From ZC4RG25 sp041687075 (lineage in GTDB: Bacteria; Pseudomonadota; Alphaproteobacteria; Rhizobiales; Hyphomicrobiaceae), in the NCBI GenBank assembly GCA_041687075.1, contig JAWLCO010000006.1:1-64000 (forward strand): a stretch of DNA of 64,000 bases, given 5' to 3'. The translations under genes and the position numbers were made by a program. Of this stretch, positions 17,319 through 25,948 are shown in pieces. The notes beneath the pieces were generated by a model that saw only the letters and a program-made list of their open reading frames with translations, made no database searches and was not told where the DNA came from. Positions within the stretch are counted from its first letter, which is position 1. Every line of letters starts with the position of its first letter.

Positions 17319-19769
17319 TTGCCATCGTTTTCACAGAGTCTCGAAGCGGCGCTGCACAGGGCGCTGGAGTACGCCAACGAGCGCAAGCACGAGTACGCGA
17401 CGCTCGAGCATCTTCTGCTGGCGCTGATCGACGATCGCGATGCGGCGGGCGTCATGCGCGCCTGCAACGTGGACATCGACGCGCTGCGCGGCCGCGTCAC
17501 TGAGTATCTGGATACCGAACTCGGGTCGCTGCAGGTGGCCGGGCCATCGGAGGCCCAGCCGACCACGGGCTTCCAGCGGGTGATCCATCGCGCCGTGGTG
17601 CATGTGCAGTCCTCGGGGCGCGAGGAGGTGACCGGCGCCAACGTGCTCGTCGCCATCTTCGCCGAGCGGGAGAGCCATGCTGCGTTCTTCCTGCAGGAGC
17701 AGGAGATGACGCGGTTCGATGCCGTGCAGTACATCAGCCACGGTATCGCCAAGCGGCCCGGCATGTCCGATCCTCGGCCGGCCCGCGGCGTGGATGAGGA
17801 CACGACCGAGGGCGACGGCAGCAAGAAGCCCGGTGCCGATGCGCTCAACACCTATTGCGTCAACCTCAACAAGAAGGCGCGCGAGGGCCGCATCGATCCG
17901 CTGATCGGCCGCGAAGCGGAAGTGCTGCGCACGATCCAGGTGCTCTGCCGGCGTCAGAAGAACAATCCGCTGTTCGTCGGTGATCCGGGCGTCGGCAAGA
18001 CCGCCATCGCCGAGGGCCTAGCCCGCAAGATCATCCGCGGCGAGGTGCCGGACGTCCTCAAGAACGCGACCATCTTCGCGCTCGACATGGGCGCGCTGCT
18101 CGCAGGCACCCGCTATCGCGGCGACTTCGAGGAGCGGCTCAAGGCCGTCATGAAGGAGGTCGAGAACTATCCCGGCGCGATCCTCTTCATCGACGAGATC
18201 CACACCGTCATCGGTGCGGGTGCGACCTCGGGCGGCGCCATGGACGCCTCGAACCTGCTGAAGCCGGCCCTGCAGTCGGGCACGGTGCGCTGCATCGGCT
18301 CGACCACCTACAAGGAGTACCGGCAGCATTTCGAGAAGGACCGGGCTCTGGTCCGGCGCTTCCAGAAGATCGACGTGAAGGAGCCCACGATCGAGGACTC
18401 GATCGAGATCCTGAAGGGCCTCAAGCCGTACTTCGAGGAGTACCACAAGCTCAAGTACACCAACGACGCGATCAAGGCGGCCGTCGAGCTGTCGGCCAAG
18501 TACCTTCATGACCGCAAGCTGCCCGACAAGGCGATCGACGTGATCGACGAGACGGGCGCCTCGCAGATGCTGGTGCCCGAGGGCAAGCGCAAGAAGAAGA
18601 TCACCGTCAAGGAGGTGGAGGCGACCGTCGCCACGATGGCCCGCATCCCGCCGAAGACGATCACGAAGAGCGACGCGGAGGTGCTCGGCAATCTTCAGCG
18701 CGATCTGAAGCGGCTGGTGTTCGGCCAGGACCGGGCCATCGAGGCACTGTCGTCGGCGATCAAGCTCGCCCGCGCAGGCCTCAGGGAGCCGGAGAAGCCG
18801 ATCGGCTCCTACCTGTTCTCAGGGCCGACGGGCGTCGGCAAGACCGAGGTGGCCAAGCAGTTGGCGAACCTCATGGGCGTCGAGCTGTTGCGCTTCGACA
18901 TGTCCGAGTACATGGAGAAGCACACGGTCTCGCGGCTCATCGGTGCGCCGCCGGGCTATGTCGGCTTCGACCAGGGTGGTCTGCTGACCGACGGTGTCGA
19001 TCAGCATCCGCACAGCGTCCTGCTGCTGGACGAGATCGAGAAGGCGCATCCCGATCTCTTCAACATCCTCCTGCAGGTGATGGACCACGGCAAGCTGACC
19101 GACCACAACGGCAAGCAGGTCGACTTCCGCAACGTCATCCTGATCATGACGACGAACGCGGGCGCCAGCGATCTGGCGAAAGCTCCCATGGGCTTCAACC
19201 GGGCAAGGCGCGAAGGCGAGGACACGGAGGCGATCAACAAGCTGTTCACGCCTGAGTTCCGCAACCGTCTCGACGCGGTCATCCCGTTTTCTGGGCTGCC
19301 GCCCGAGGTCATCTTCAAGGTGGTGGAGAAGTTCATCTTCCAGCTCGAGGCGCAGCTCGCAGACCGGGGGGTCACCATCGAGCTGTCGGAGGCGGCGACC
19401 AAGTGGCTGGCCGAGAAGGGTTACGACGACAAGTTCGGCGCCCGTCCGCTGGCCCGCATCATCCAGGAGTACATCAAGAAGCCGCTGGCCGACGAGCTCC
19501 TGTTCGGCAAGCTGGAGCATGGTGGCACAGTCAAGGTGCTGGTGACCGGCGAAGGCGCCGAGCAGAAGCTCGACTTCGAGATCATCCCCGGCGAGCCCAA
19601 GCCTCCGAAGTCCAAGGACGAGGACGACGGCGACGAGGACACCGAGGACGAGGGCGAGAAGGCTCTCATCGAGGCCGCGGCACCCCGCAAGGCGTTGCCG
19701 GGACCGAAGGAGAAGCGCGAGCGCAAGACCACCGGCACCGTTCCGACGGTGCCGAAGAAGTCGGAGTGA
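17319..19769 (+). CDS. clpA: ClpA, AAA+ unfoldase of the ClpAP protease
   Basis: An 816-residue class 1 Clp ATPase: N-terminal Clp repeat domain (about 1-145), first AAA+ module with GDPGVGKT and ILFIDEIH, second with GPTGVGKT and VLLLDEIEKAHPD. The ring unfolds substrates and feeds them to ClpP. The family normally begins P-S/T-FSQSLE, which points to the TTG at 17319 (AAGGAG 11 bases upstream) and not to the ATG at 17274, which would overlap clpS. Absence of the long coiled-coil middle domain separates it from ClpB. The C-terminus has an unusually long tail of acidic then basic residues (about 750-816). Confidence 0.96.
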   Translation: MPSFSQSLEAALHRALEYANERKHEYATLEHLLLALIDDRDAAGVMRACNVDIDALRGRVTEYLDTELGSLQVAGPSEAQPTTGFQRVIHRAVVHVQSSGREEVTGANVLVAIFAERESHAAFFLQEQEMTRFDAVQYISHGIAKRPGMSDPRPARGVDEDTTEGDGSKKPGADALNTYCVNLNKKAREGRIDPLIGREAEVLRTIQVLCRRQKNNPLFVGDPGVGKTAIAEGLARKIIRGEVPDVLKNATIFALDMGALLAGTRYRGDFEERLKAVMKEVENYPGAILFIDEIHTVIGAGATSGGAMDASNLLKPALQSGTVRCIGSTTYKEYRQHFEKDRALVRRFQKIDVKEPTIEDSIEILKGLKPYFEEYHKLKYTNDAIKAAVELSAKYLHDRKLPDKAIDVIDETGASQMLVPEGKRKKKITVKEVEATVATMARIPPKTITKSDAEVLGNLQRDLKRLVFGQDRAIEALSSAIKLARAGLREPEKPIGSYLFSGPTGVGKTEVAKQLANLMGVELLRFDMSEYMEKHTVSRLIGAPPGYVGFDQGGLLTDGVDQHPHSVLLLDEIEKAHPDLFNILLQVMDHGKLTDHNGKQVDFRNVILIMTTNAGASDLAKAPMGFNRARREGEDTEAINKLFTPEFRNRLDAVIPFSGLPPEVIFKVVEKFIFQLEAQLADRGVTIELSEAATKWLAEKGYDDKFGARPLARIIQEYIKKPLADELLFGKLEHGGTVKVLVTGEGAEQKLDFEIIPGEPKPPKSKDEDDGDEDTEDEGEKALIEAAAPRKALPGPKEKRERKTTGTVPTVPKKSE

Positions 19770-19779
19770 TGGGGAATGA

Positions 19780-19870
19780 GCGAATAGCGAGTAGCGAGTA
19801 GCGAATAGGGTATTCCCGGCGGATCGAGGCTCGAAGCTCCCTATTCGCCATTCGCTATTTCGCTATTCGC
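19780..19870. repeat. Heptamer inverted array, copy 1
   Basis: The left arm (19780-19807) is four heptamers: GCGAATA, GCGAGTA, GCGAGTA, GCGAATA. The right arm (19842-19870) is their reverse complement with one 8-mer. A 34 nt spacer separates them, so a long hairpin can form between convergent clpA and the SDR gene. The right arm runs into the SDR gene and provides its final Glu codon and TAG stop. Confidence 0.85.
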
Positions 19871-20513
19871 CCCCCAACAGAACCGGCGCCTGCCCCGCGT
19901 ATTTCCGCTCGGCCACTTCCCTGACCAGAAAGTCCGCCACGTCGGCGCGGCTGATCTGGCCGGCGCGCCATTCGGACGGATCGAGAAGGGCGCGGTACTG
20001 CCCGGTGGCGGGGCCGTTGGTTAAGAGACCTGGACGGACGATGGTCCAGTCGAGGCCGCTTTGGCGGATGATCTGCTCCTGCACGTCCTTGTCGTCGTAG
20101 ACGCGCTTGAGCACCAGCGGAAAGATCACCCAGTCGTAGAGCAGGCCGCCGTGGCCGCGGCTTTCGCCGGCCCCGATGCCGGTCACGGCGACCAACCGGC
20201 GCACGCCGGTCTCCTTCATGGTGTCGACGAGCGCACGGGTGGCGGTGGAGAACAGGCGGGTGCCCGAAATCGTCGTGCTTGCGCTGGGGGCGGCGCCGAG
20301 GGTCACGATGACCGCGTCGACGCCCTCCAGGGCGTTCAGCAGGGCGGTCTTGTCGGTAGCGTCGCCTGTGACCTTCTCCAGCTTCTCATCCTCGATGGGA
20401 ATGGTCGAGGCGGACCTTGCGAGCGCCCGCACGGAGTGCCCGGCAGCGAGCGCCTTGCGTACCGTTTCGAGCCCTGTGCCCCGGCTGGCTCCGACAATCA
20501 GGATGCGCGCCAT
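19863..20513 (-). CDS. NAD(P)-binding SDR-like protein (NmrA/atypical SDR)
   Basis: The 216-residue product has an N-terminal Rossmann motif (ILIVGASRGTGLETVRKAL) and the usual atypical-SDR layout: GDATDKTAL, AVIVTLGAA, VAVTGIGAGESRGHGG and WTIVRPGLLTNG. It lacks the YxxxK catalytic pair of classical SDRs at a clear position, so it may be a reductase of the SDR_a5 type or a nucleotide-binding regulator. A good GGAGCAG precedes the ATG. Its last codons and stop lie inside the heptamer repeat. Substrate is unknown. Confidence 0.82.
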   Translation of the reverse strand: MARILIVGASRGTGLETVRKALAAGHSVRALARSASTIPIEDEKLEKVTGDATDKTALLNALEGVDAVIVTLGAAPSASTTISGTRLFSTATRALVDTMKETGVRRLVAVTGIGAGESRGHGGLLYDWVIFPLVLKRVYDDKDVQEQIIRQSGLDWTIVRPGLLTNGPATGQYRALLDPSEWRAGQISRADVADFLVREVAERKYAGQAPVLLGGE

Positions 20514-20578
20514 CGGACTGCTCCTTGCGCGTGCGCCTCACCGCCCCCTTGGCGTCGCAATCCGGGCAGGATCGCAGG

Positions 20579-21004
20579 TCAGCTTGCGAGCGCCTGCCGG
20601 ATCTTCTCCGCGTTGGCGGCAAGCACCTCATTGTCCTCCATCTTGCCCGTATGCGGTCCGAGCTGGACGCCTTCCCATCGGGGCAGCACGTGGAAGTGGA
20701 GGTGGAAGACGACCTGGCCGCCCGCAGGCTCATTGAACTGCTGGATCGTGACGCCGGTTGCGTCGAAGGCCTTCATCACCGCCCGGGATAGCCGCTGGAC
20801 GGTCGCCATGCAGGCGGCAAGCTGCTCCGGCGTGGCGTCGAGGACGTTGCGCGCCGGCGTCTTCGGAATGACGAGCGTATGCCCCCTGCTGCGGGGCATG
20901 ATGTCCATGAAGGCAAAGGTGTGCTCGTCCTCATAAACCTTGTGGGCCGGCAGCTCGCCTCTCAGGATCTTCGCGAACACGTTGCTGTCGTCGTACGTGG
21001 TCAT
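20579..21004 (-). CDS. HIT family hydrolase (Hint-like)
   Basis: The 141-residue protein carries the histidine triad HLHFHVLPR near residue 100 and the N-terminal FAKILRGELPAHKVYED seen in HINT-branch proteins. Such enzymes hydrolyse nucleoside phosphoramidates or aminoacyl-adenylates. AGGA lies seven bases before the ATG. It begins 28 bases after the FemAB-like gene on the same strand and is probably co-transcribed with it. Confidence 0.92.
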   Translation of the reverse strand: MTTYDDSNVFAKILRGELPAHKVYEDEHTFAFMDIMPRSRGHTLVIPKTPARNVLDATPEQLAACMATVQRLSRAVMKAFDATGVTIQQFNEPAGGQVVFHLHFHVLPRWEGVQLGPHTGKMEDNEVLAANAEKIRQALAS

Positions 21005-21032
21005 GCACCGTCCTCATCGTTGCCGTTGGACA

Positions 21033-22223
21033 TCAGAACGTTTCTTCGGTGGCTGCCGTTGCCTTCCGGTAGGGACCGTAGGCGGCCAGCACCTCCCTGT
21101 GCTCGGCCACTTCCTGGCGCTCCTCCTCCAGATAGCGCGCAACCGCCCGGCGGAAGTTGCGGTCGGCAATCCAGTGCAGCGAGTAGGTCGGAACCGGCAT
21201 GTAGCCGCGCGCCAGCTTGTGCTCGCCCTGCGCACCGGCCTCCACCCGTGACAGTCCGCGGGCGATCGCGAACTCGATGGCCTGATAGTAGCAGACCTCG
21301 AAATGGAGGCACGGGTGATGCTCGATGGCACCCCAGTAGCGGCCGTAGAGGCAGTCGCCGCCGATAAGGTTCAGTGCGCCGGCGATGTAGCGTCCCTGCC
21401 GCCTGACCATCACGAGCAGACAGCGGTCGGCCATGGCTTCGCCGAGCAGCGAGAAGAATCGGCGGTTGAGATACGGCCGGCCCCACTTGCGCGAGCCGGT
21501 GTCCATGTAGAAGTCGAAGAAGGCGTCCCAGTGTTCCTCGTGGATGTCGCTGCCGGTCAGGTGCTCGATGGTGAGGCCTGGGCCAAGCGCCTGGGCGCGC
21601 TCCTTGCGCACCGTCTTGCGCTTGCGCGAGGCGAGGCTCGCCAGGAAATCCTCGAAGGTCCGGTAGCCTTCATTGTGCCAATGGAACTGCTGGTCCGTAC
21701 GCTGCAGGAAACCAAGGTCCGGCAGGCGCTGCCATTCGCCTTCGGTGGGAAAGGTGATGTGAAGGGATGAAACGCCGAGCTTCTGGGCGAGCGTGACGGC
21801 GGCTGCGGCGAGAGTGCCTTCGCGCTCTTCACTGTCCGGGCCGGGAGGAACGAGCAGCCGCCGGCCCGGAACGGGGGTGAAGGGGACGGCGCTCAGCAGC
21901 TTGGGATAGTAGCTGCCGCCGGCCCGCTCGTAGGCATCGGCCCAGCCCCAGTCGAACACGTACTCACCGCGGCTGTGGCTCTTCAGATAGCAGGGCATGG
22001 CGCCGGCGATGCCGCCGCCGGGCCCTTCGAGGAGGAGATGCTGCGGCAGCCACCCGGTATGCCGGTTGACCGTGCCTGCGTCCTCCAGCGCCTTCAGGAA
22101 AGCATGTGCCAGGAACGGGTTGAACTCCCGGGCGTCCGGATTGGCGCACGCGTCCCATGCACCAGCGTCGATTTCGGTCATCGACGTGGCGACGCGCACG
22201 ACAGCAGTTTCACTTCGTCCCAT
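21033..22223 (-). CDS. FemAB-like (PF04339) GNAT-fold N-acyltransferase
   Basis: About 396 residues with the marks of the FemAB-like/DUF482 family: NPFLAHAFLKALED near the start, SLHITFPTEGEW, RKRKTVRKER, and a C-terminal double-GNAT segment ending in EAGAQGEHKLARGYMP. Related Fem proteins add amino acids to peptidoglycan precursors; this branch is common in proteobacteria and its substrate is not established. I chose the ATG at 22223, which has GGAG five bases upstream; an adjacent ATG (22226) and a TTG (22247) are alternatives. Confidence 0.85.
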   Translation of the reverse strand: MGRSETAVVRVATSMTEIDAGAWDACANPDAREFNPFLAHAFLKALEDAGTVNRHTGWLPQHLLLEGPGGGIAGAMPCYLKSHSRGEYVFDWGWADAYERAGGSYYPKLLSAVPFTPVPGRRLLVPPGPDSEEREGTLAAAAVTLAQKLGVSSLHITFPTEGEWQRLPDLGFLQRTDQQFHWHNEGYRTFEDFLASLASRKRKTVRKERAQALGPGLTIEHLTGSDIHEEHWDAFFDFYMDTGSRKWGRPYLNRRFFSLLGEAMADRCLLVMVRRQGRYIAGALNLIGGDCLYGRYWGAIEHHPCLHFEVCYYQAIEFAIARGLSRVEAGAQGEHKLARGYMPVPTYSLHWIADRNFRRAVARYLEEERQEVAEHREVLAAYGPYRKATAATEETF

Positions 22224-22309
22224 CATCGCTCCGAAACGCTCCGGCAATCCAGCATATCAGGCTGCCTGCGCCCGTTCGACGGCTGCTCTACCGAACGCGG
22301 CCTTTTGCT

Positions 22310-22630
22310 TCAGGTGCTGTCGAGCAGTCGTAACCCCAGCACGCCTGCGATGATGAGGCCGAGGCAGGCGATACGTGCGGCATCTGCGGGTTCATCGAAA
22401 AGCAACATGCCGAGGATCGCGGTCCCGGTGGCGCCGATGCCGACCCACACGGCGTAGGCCGTGCCGATTGGCAGCGTCCTGGCCGCCACCGCGAGCAGAT
22501 ACATGCTCGCAGCCATCGCCAGCAGTGTGAATACGGATGGCCATAATCGCGTGAACCCTTGCGTGTACTTCAAACCAATGGCCCACACGACTTCCAGCAT
22601 GGCGGCGACAAGGAGCATTACCCAAGCCAT
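22310..22630 (-). CDS. gdx: SMR-family guanidinium exporter (Gdx, formerly SugE)
   Basis: A 106-residue four-helix small multidrug resistance protein. Glu13 in the first helix (AAMLEVVWAIGLKYTQGF) is the conserved proton/substrate residue, and the WAIGLKY-GFTRLWPS context is of the SugE/Gdx subtype more than of EmrE. Dual-topology Gdx dimers expel guanidinium in exchange for protons. The assignment is strengthened by the leader: two ACGA-loop hairpins of the guanidine-II riboswitch precede the gene. GGGAGAG precedes the ATG. Confidence 0.9.
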   Translation of the reverse strand: MAWVMLLVAAMLEVVWAIGLKYTQGFTRLWPSVFTLLAMAASMYLLAVAARTLPIGTAYAVWVGIGATGTAILGMLLFDEPADAARIACLGLIIAGVLGLRLLDST

Positions 22631-22648
22631 GGAGCTCTCCCGAATGAA

Positions 22649-22695
22649 GCAGGGTCGTTCCTGCCGAGGCCCCTTGGCTGTGAGGTCGTCCCCAC
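22649..22695 (-). ncRNA. Guanidine-II (mini-ykkC) riboswitch
   Basis: In the gdx mRNA leader two hairpins with ACGA tetraloops follow one another: P1 is GTGGGG-ACGA-CCTCAC (22695 to 22680) and P2 is GCAGGA-ACGA-CCCTGC (22664 to 22649), joined by 15 nt. Twin ACGR loops are the signature of guanidine-II riboswitches, which bind one guanidinium per loop. The Shine-Dalgarno GGGAGAG starts only seven bases after P2, consistent with translational control. P2 has an A-C mismatch closing the loop, a deviation from the usual G-C. Confidence 0.88.
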
Positions 22696-22756
22696 GGGCA
22701 GTCCAGCAGTTTCAATCAGCTCATCAGCTTCGATGATCAAGACGCACAGGCTCCGG

Positions 22757-23533
22757 TCAGGCAAGACTGGGATCGCAGCTCTCGAAGATCGGCGCGTCAG
22801 CCCATGCGGCGGCGCGCCGGAGCTGGTCCTTCGTGCGTACGGTCCATGCGAAAAGGGGCAAGCGCACCACCTCGCGTGCAAAGCGGGTGACGGGCGTCGG
22901 CAGGTCGTCGACGTGGTAGGCGATGAAGCTGGGGTGAGCCGGCCCCGCCTCGAGGCAGTGGCTGAGGCGGAAGGCGCGCTCGGCGTCGATCGCATCCGGC
23001 AGATCGTCCGCCTTCTGGTAGTCACCGGACACGATGCCGCGTGGAATGTCCGGAGCCAGCCCGCGCAGCGCCGTGATGATCGCGGGATCGAACGACATGA
23101 GAGCAATGGGTCCCTGATAGGTGATGGAGAACTCCGCCACAGCCGCAAGAAATCGCGGGTCCGGCTCGTCCCAGTCGCTCTTGATCTCGACCAGCAGCGG
23201 CACCTTGCCTGCAACGAGCTCCAGCAGATCGCGATATGGGAGGAGCAAGGTGCTCTGACCACGGTAGCGGAGCGCGGAGAGCTCGGCCGGGCTCCGCGCG
23301 GCGACCGCACCTTCAGCATCTACGAGCCGGTCGAGCGTCGCATCATGGAACACGAACGGCGTGCCGTCGCGGGCCGGGCGCAGGTCGCATTCGATGCCAA
23401 ATCCTGCAGCAATGGCCGCCTCGAACGCCGGAGCCGTGTTCTCGATCCGGCCGACGGCGGCGTCGTGCAGGCCGCGGTGAGCGATGGGGCGCAGGAAGTC
23501 TGTACTGAGGAAGACGCATCCGTGATCGAACAT
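22757..23533 (-). CDS. Glycerophosphodiester phosphodiesterase
   Basis: The 258-residue cytosolic protein has the GDPD metal and catalytic residues: IAHRG near residue 18, IENTAPAF, IECDLR, FHDATLDRL and LVEIKSDW. It hydrolyses glycerophosphodiesters to glycerol 3-phosphate and an alcohol; size and lack of signal peptide resemble UgpQ. It is upstream of gdx on the same strand, but 126 bp and the riboswitch leader lie between, so gdx is likely under its own control. Confidence 0.92.
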   Translation of the reverse strand: MFDHGCVFLSTDFLRPIAHRGLHDAAVGRIENTAPAFEAAIAAGFGIECDLRPARDGTPFVFHDATLDRLVDAEGAVAARSPAELSALRYRGQSTLLLPYRDLLELVAGKVPLLVEIKSDWDEPDPRFLAAVAEFSITYQGPIALMSFDPAIITALRGLAPDIPRGIVSGDYQKADDLPDAIDAERAFRLSHCLEAGPAHPSFIAYHVDDLPTPVTRFAREVVRLPLFAWTVRTKDQLRRAAAWADAPIFESCDPSLA

Positions 23534-23671
23534 CGCCCGGCCCGAGATCGTTTACGTTGCAGGAAACCACAATCTGGTAGACGTGAGAGTGCTGACTTTG
23601 CAAGCCGCATCCACCGTGCGAGGGTTCCCGCCCAGGCGAGAAATGCGGCGCGTGCTCGCTGGAGAAGCTTA

Positions 23672-24544
23672 ATGGGCGTTGGACCGAGACTGGTCGCGGC
23701 AGGGCTGGCATGGATTGCGGTGGCCGCCTGCGCAACGGCTGGGGTGGCGGAAAGCGGCGGGCTCGTCCCACATCGCGCCGTGTACGATATCACACTTGCG
23801 GAAGCGCGCCCGGGTGCCGGGATTTCCGAGCTCACGGGACGGATGGTCTACGAGCTGACCGGGGCGGCCTGCACGGGCTTCACACAGAAGATGCGGTTCG
23901 TCACGAGCACCACGAACCAGGAGGGCGAAACGAGCATTACCGATATGCGCACGTCGAGCTGGGAAGATGCTTCGGGCGACCGCTTCCGGTTCGAGAACAG
24001 TCAATACCGCGACCAGCAGCGGATCGAGCAGACCGCCGGAGAAGCGGTGCGCAGGAAGAACCACGGAGAAATCCGGGTCGAGCTGAAGCAGCCGAAGAAA
24101 AAGGTCATCAAGCTGCCCGAAGGCGCGATGTTTCCCATCCAGCATTCGAGCCGGCTGCTCGAGGCCGCGCGCGAAGGCAAGCACGTTTTCGCCACCGATC
24201 TGTTCGACGCCTCGGAGAAAGGCGAGAAGGTTTACGCGACGAGCGCCTACATCGGGTCCCGTCATGAACCAGGCTTCAACCATCAGCTGCCGGACGTGAC
24301 CAATGGCGATGCGCTGGACAGTCTGGCCGCATGGCCCGTGGCCCTGAGCTACTACGAGAAAGGATCGGAGCTGGAGGACGCGGTGCCGTCCTACGAGCTT
24401 TCATTCATATACTTCGAAAACGGTGTTTCGCGGCGCCTTCTCATCGACTACGGCAACTTCTCCATCCGGGGGGAGCTGAAGGAGCTGCAGATGCTCGAGC
24501 CGGAGGCATGCAAAGCCGGCCGGAAAGGCGGCAAGGCGCGCTGA
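23672..24544 (+). CDS. eipB: EipB-family cell envelope integrity protein (DUF1849)
   Basis: The 290-residue product has a signal peptide (about 1-26) followed by LVPHRAVYDITLAEARPG and a beta-rich domain typical of EipB. In Brucella EipB is a periplasmic beta-spiral protein needed for envelope integrity, held by a disulfide between an N-terminal and a C-terminal Cys; both are present here (in GAACTGF and EPEACKAG). GGAG lies seven bases before the ATG at 23672; the much longer upstream frame is antisense to the GDPD gene and is not used. Confidence 0.9.
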   Translation: MGVGPRLVAAGLAWIAVAACATAGVAESGGLVPHRAVYDITLAEARPGAGISELTGRMVYELTGAACTGFTQKMRFVTSTTNQEGETSITDMRTSSWEDASGDRFRFENSQYRDQQRIEQTAGEAVRRKNHGEIRVELKQPKKKVIKLPEGAMFPIQHSSRLLEAAREGKHVFATDLFDASEKGEKVYATSAYIGSRHEPGFNHQLPDVTNGDALDSLAAWPVALSYYEKGSELEDAVPSYELSFIYFENGVSRRLLIDYGNFSIRGELKELQMLEPEACKAGRKGGKAR

Positions 24545-24586
24545 GCCCCCCGCGCTGGCCTCGCTCTAACGACTCGTGCCGGAGTA

Positions 24587-25513
24587 CTATCCGGCGCGTC
24601 CCCAAAGCCACGCGGCCCCGCGCACGCCGCTGGCATCGCCCCATTTCGGCGGGCGAATATCGATGTTGGCCTCGTCGGACAGAACGAAAGGTGCCATCAA
24701 CTTCGGCAGAACGTCATAGAGATGCTCGAGCTGGGAGAGGCCACCGCCGAGAACGATCACCTCCGGGTCGAGGATGTTCACCACGTGCGCCAGCGCGCGA
24801 GCGAGCCGTGAGGCATGACGCGCAAGCGTTTCGCGGGCGGCTGGATCACCGGCGGCTGCGCGCTCGCCGATTTCAGTAGCGAGTATCCTCTCCCCGGTCG
24901 CGCGCTCGTGATCCGATTCCATAGCCGGGCCGGCAACCCAGGTCTCGATGCAGTTCGGCCGGCCGCACCAGCAGCGCCGGCCGGGATACTCGTCCGGCTC
25001 AGGCCAGGGGAGGGGATTGTGTCCCCATTCACCGGCGATGCCGCGGGGGCCGTTCAGGAGTTCGCCGTTGATGACAATTCCACCGCCACAGCCCGTGCCG
25101 AGGATGACGCCGAAGACGCAATGTGCCCCCGCGGCTGCGCCGTCCGTCGCTTCCGACAGCGCGAAACAGTTGGCATCGTTCGCGAGGCGGACCCGCCGTC
25201 CGAGCCGCTGGGAGAGATCGCGATCGAACGGCTGCCTGTTGAGCCACCTGGAATTCGAGTTCTGCACCAGCCCGGTTGCCGGCGAGATCGAGCCCGGCAT
25301 TCCGACGCCGACCGTGCCGCGGGCCCCAGCCTCGGCCTCGAGCTGAAGAACGAGGTCGCAGATGGCGTTAAGCGTTCCTTCGTAATCACCACGCGGGGTG
25401 GGAACGCGAAGCTCCTCGCTGATCCGCTCGCCAGGCAACAGGGCTACGGCAGCGATCTTGGTGCCGCCAAGATCGACGCCGATCCGGATGGGCTCTTGTC
25501 CGATGGCCGTCAT
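24587..25513 (-). CDS. ROK family sugar kinase (fructokinase/Mak type)
   Basis: 308 residues with the ROK phosphate-binding start GVDLGGTKIA, GMPGSISP, NDANCFALSE with the catalytic Asp, and a zinc-binding CWCGRPNCIETW loop after GHNPLPW. The Zn loop and size match ROK fructokinases and related hexokinases; sugar specificity cannot be read from the sequence. Its ATG overlaps the stop of the DUF3572 gene by four bases (ATGA), so the two are translationally coupled. Confidence 0.9.
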   Translation of the reverse strand: MTAIGQEPIRIGVDLGGTKIAAVALLPGERISEELRVPTPRGDYEGTLNAICDLVLQLEAEAGARGTVGVGMPGSISPATGLVQNSNSRWLNRQPFDRDLSQRLGRRVRLANDANCFALSEATDGAAAGAHCVFGVILGTGCGGGIVINGELLNGPRGIAGEWGHNPLPWPEPDEYPGRRCWCGRPNCIETWVAGPAMESDHERATGERILATEIGERAAAGDPAARETLARHASRLARALAHVVNILDPEVIVLGGGLSQLEHLYDVLPKLMAPFVLSDEANIDIRPPKWGDASGVRGAAWLWGRAG

Positions 25514-25800
25514 GTGCTCTCCGCGTGCTTGGCAAGTAACTCGATGGCCTCTCCGATCCGTTCCGGCGGCAGGGAGGCGGCCGCGGCGAACACGAGTAGC
25601 ATGGATTCATCGCCGGCCAGGTGATCGAGCACGGCCCAAAGCGTTTCCGGCTTGCCAGCCTGTGCGCTTAGCTCAGCCCCCGTGAGCCCGGTCAACGCCA
25701 GAAACCGGCCGAGCCGCGTCTCGTCCTCGGCGAGGAAAGCCAGGGCCTTGAGACCGATGATCTCCGCTTCGTCAAGCTTCAACGTGTATCTGGAGCGCAT
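25510..25800 (-). CDS. DUF3572 family protein
   Basis: A 96-residue, all-helical protein with the alphaproteobacterial DUF3572 pattern (ALAFLAEDETRLGRFLALTG, then WAVLDHLAGDE). Function is unknown. It is first in a two-gene unit with the ROK kinase and divergent from divK with 148 bp between, the neighbourhood usual for this family in Hyphomicrobiales. Confidence 0.85.
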   Translation of the reverse strand: MRSRYTLKLDEAEIIGLKALAFLAEDETRLGRFLALTGLTGAELSAQAGKPETLWAVLDHLAGDESMLLVFAAAASLPPERIGEAIELLAKHAEST

Positions 25801-25948
25801 CGCGGCGTGCTCTTTGTCAGCATGGAAAATATTCCGTGACTGTACACCTTAAACTGTTGGTTACGGCTTCCGGGGCACATTGCGCCTGCTGCGGGTCCGT
25901 CGAATCGGTGCAAGAGTGGGTTGGGTAAAGAGCAGGCTGGCCGAGGCC

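Noticed and set aside
19780..19870. Heptamer array as a possible CRISPR
   Set aside because: Units are 7 bases without unique spacers, and no cas gene is in the window.
25847..25865. CtrA box upstream of divK
   Set aside because: TTAA is followed by a TTAC-like half-site at the wrong spacing (8 in place of 7 bases) and with a mismatch, so support is insufficient.
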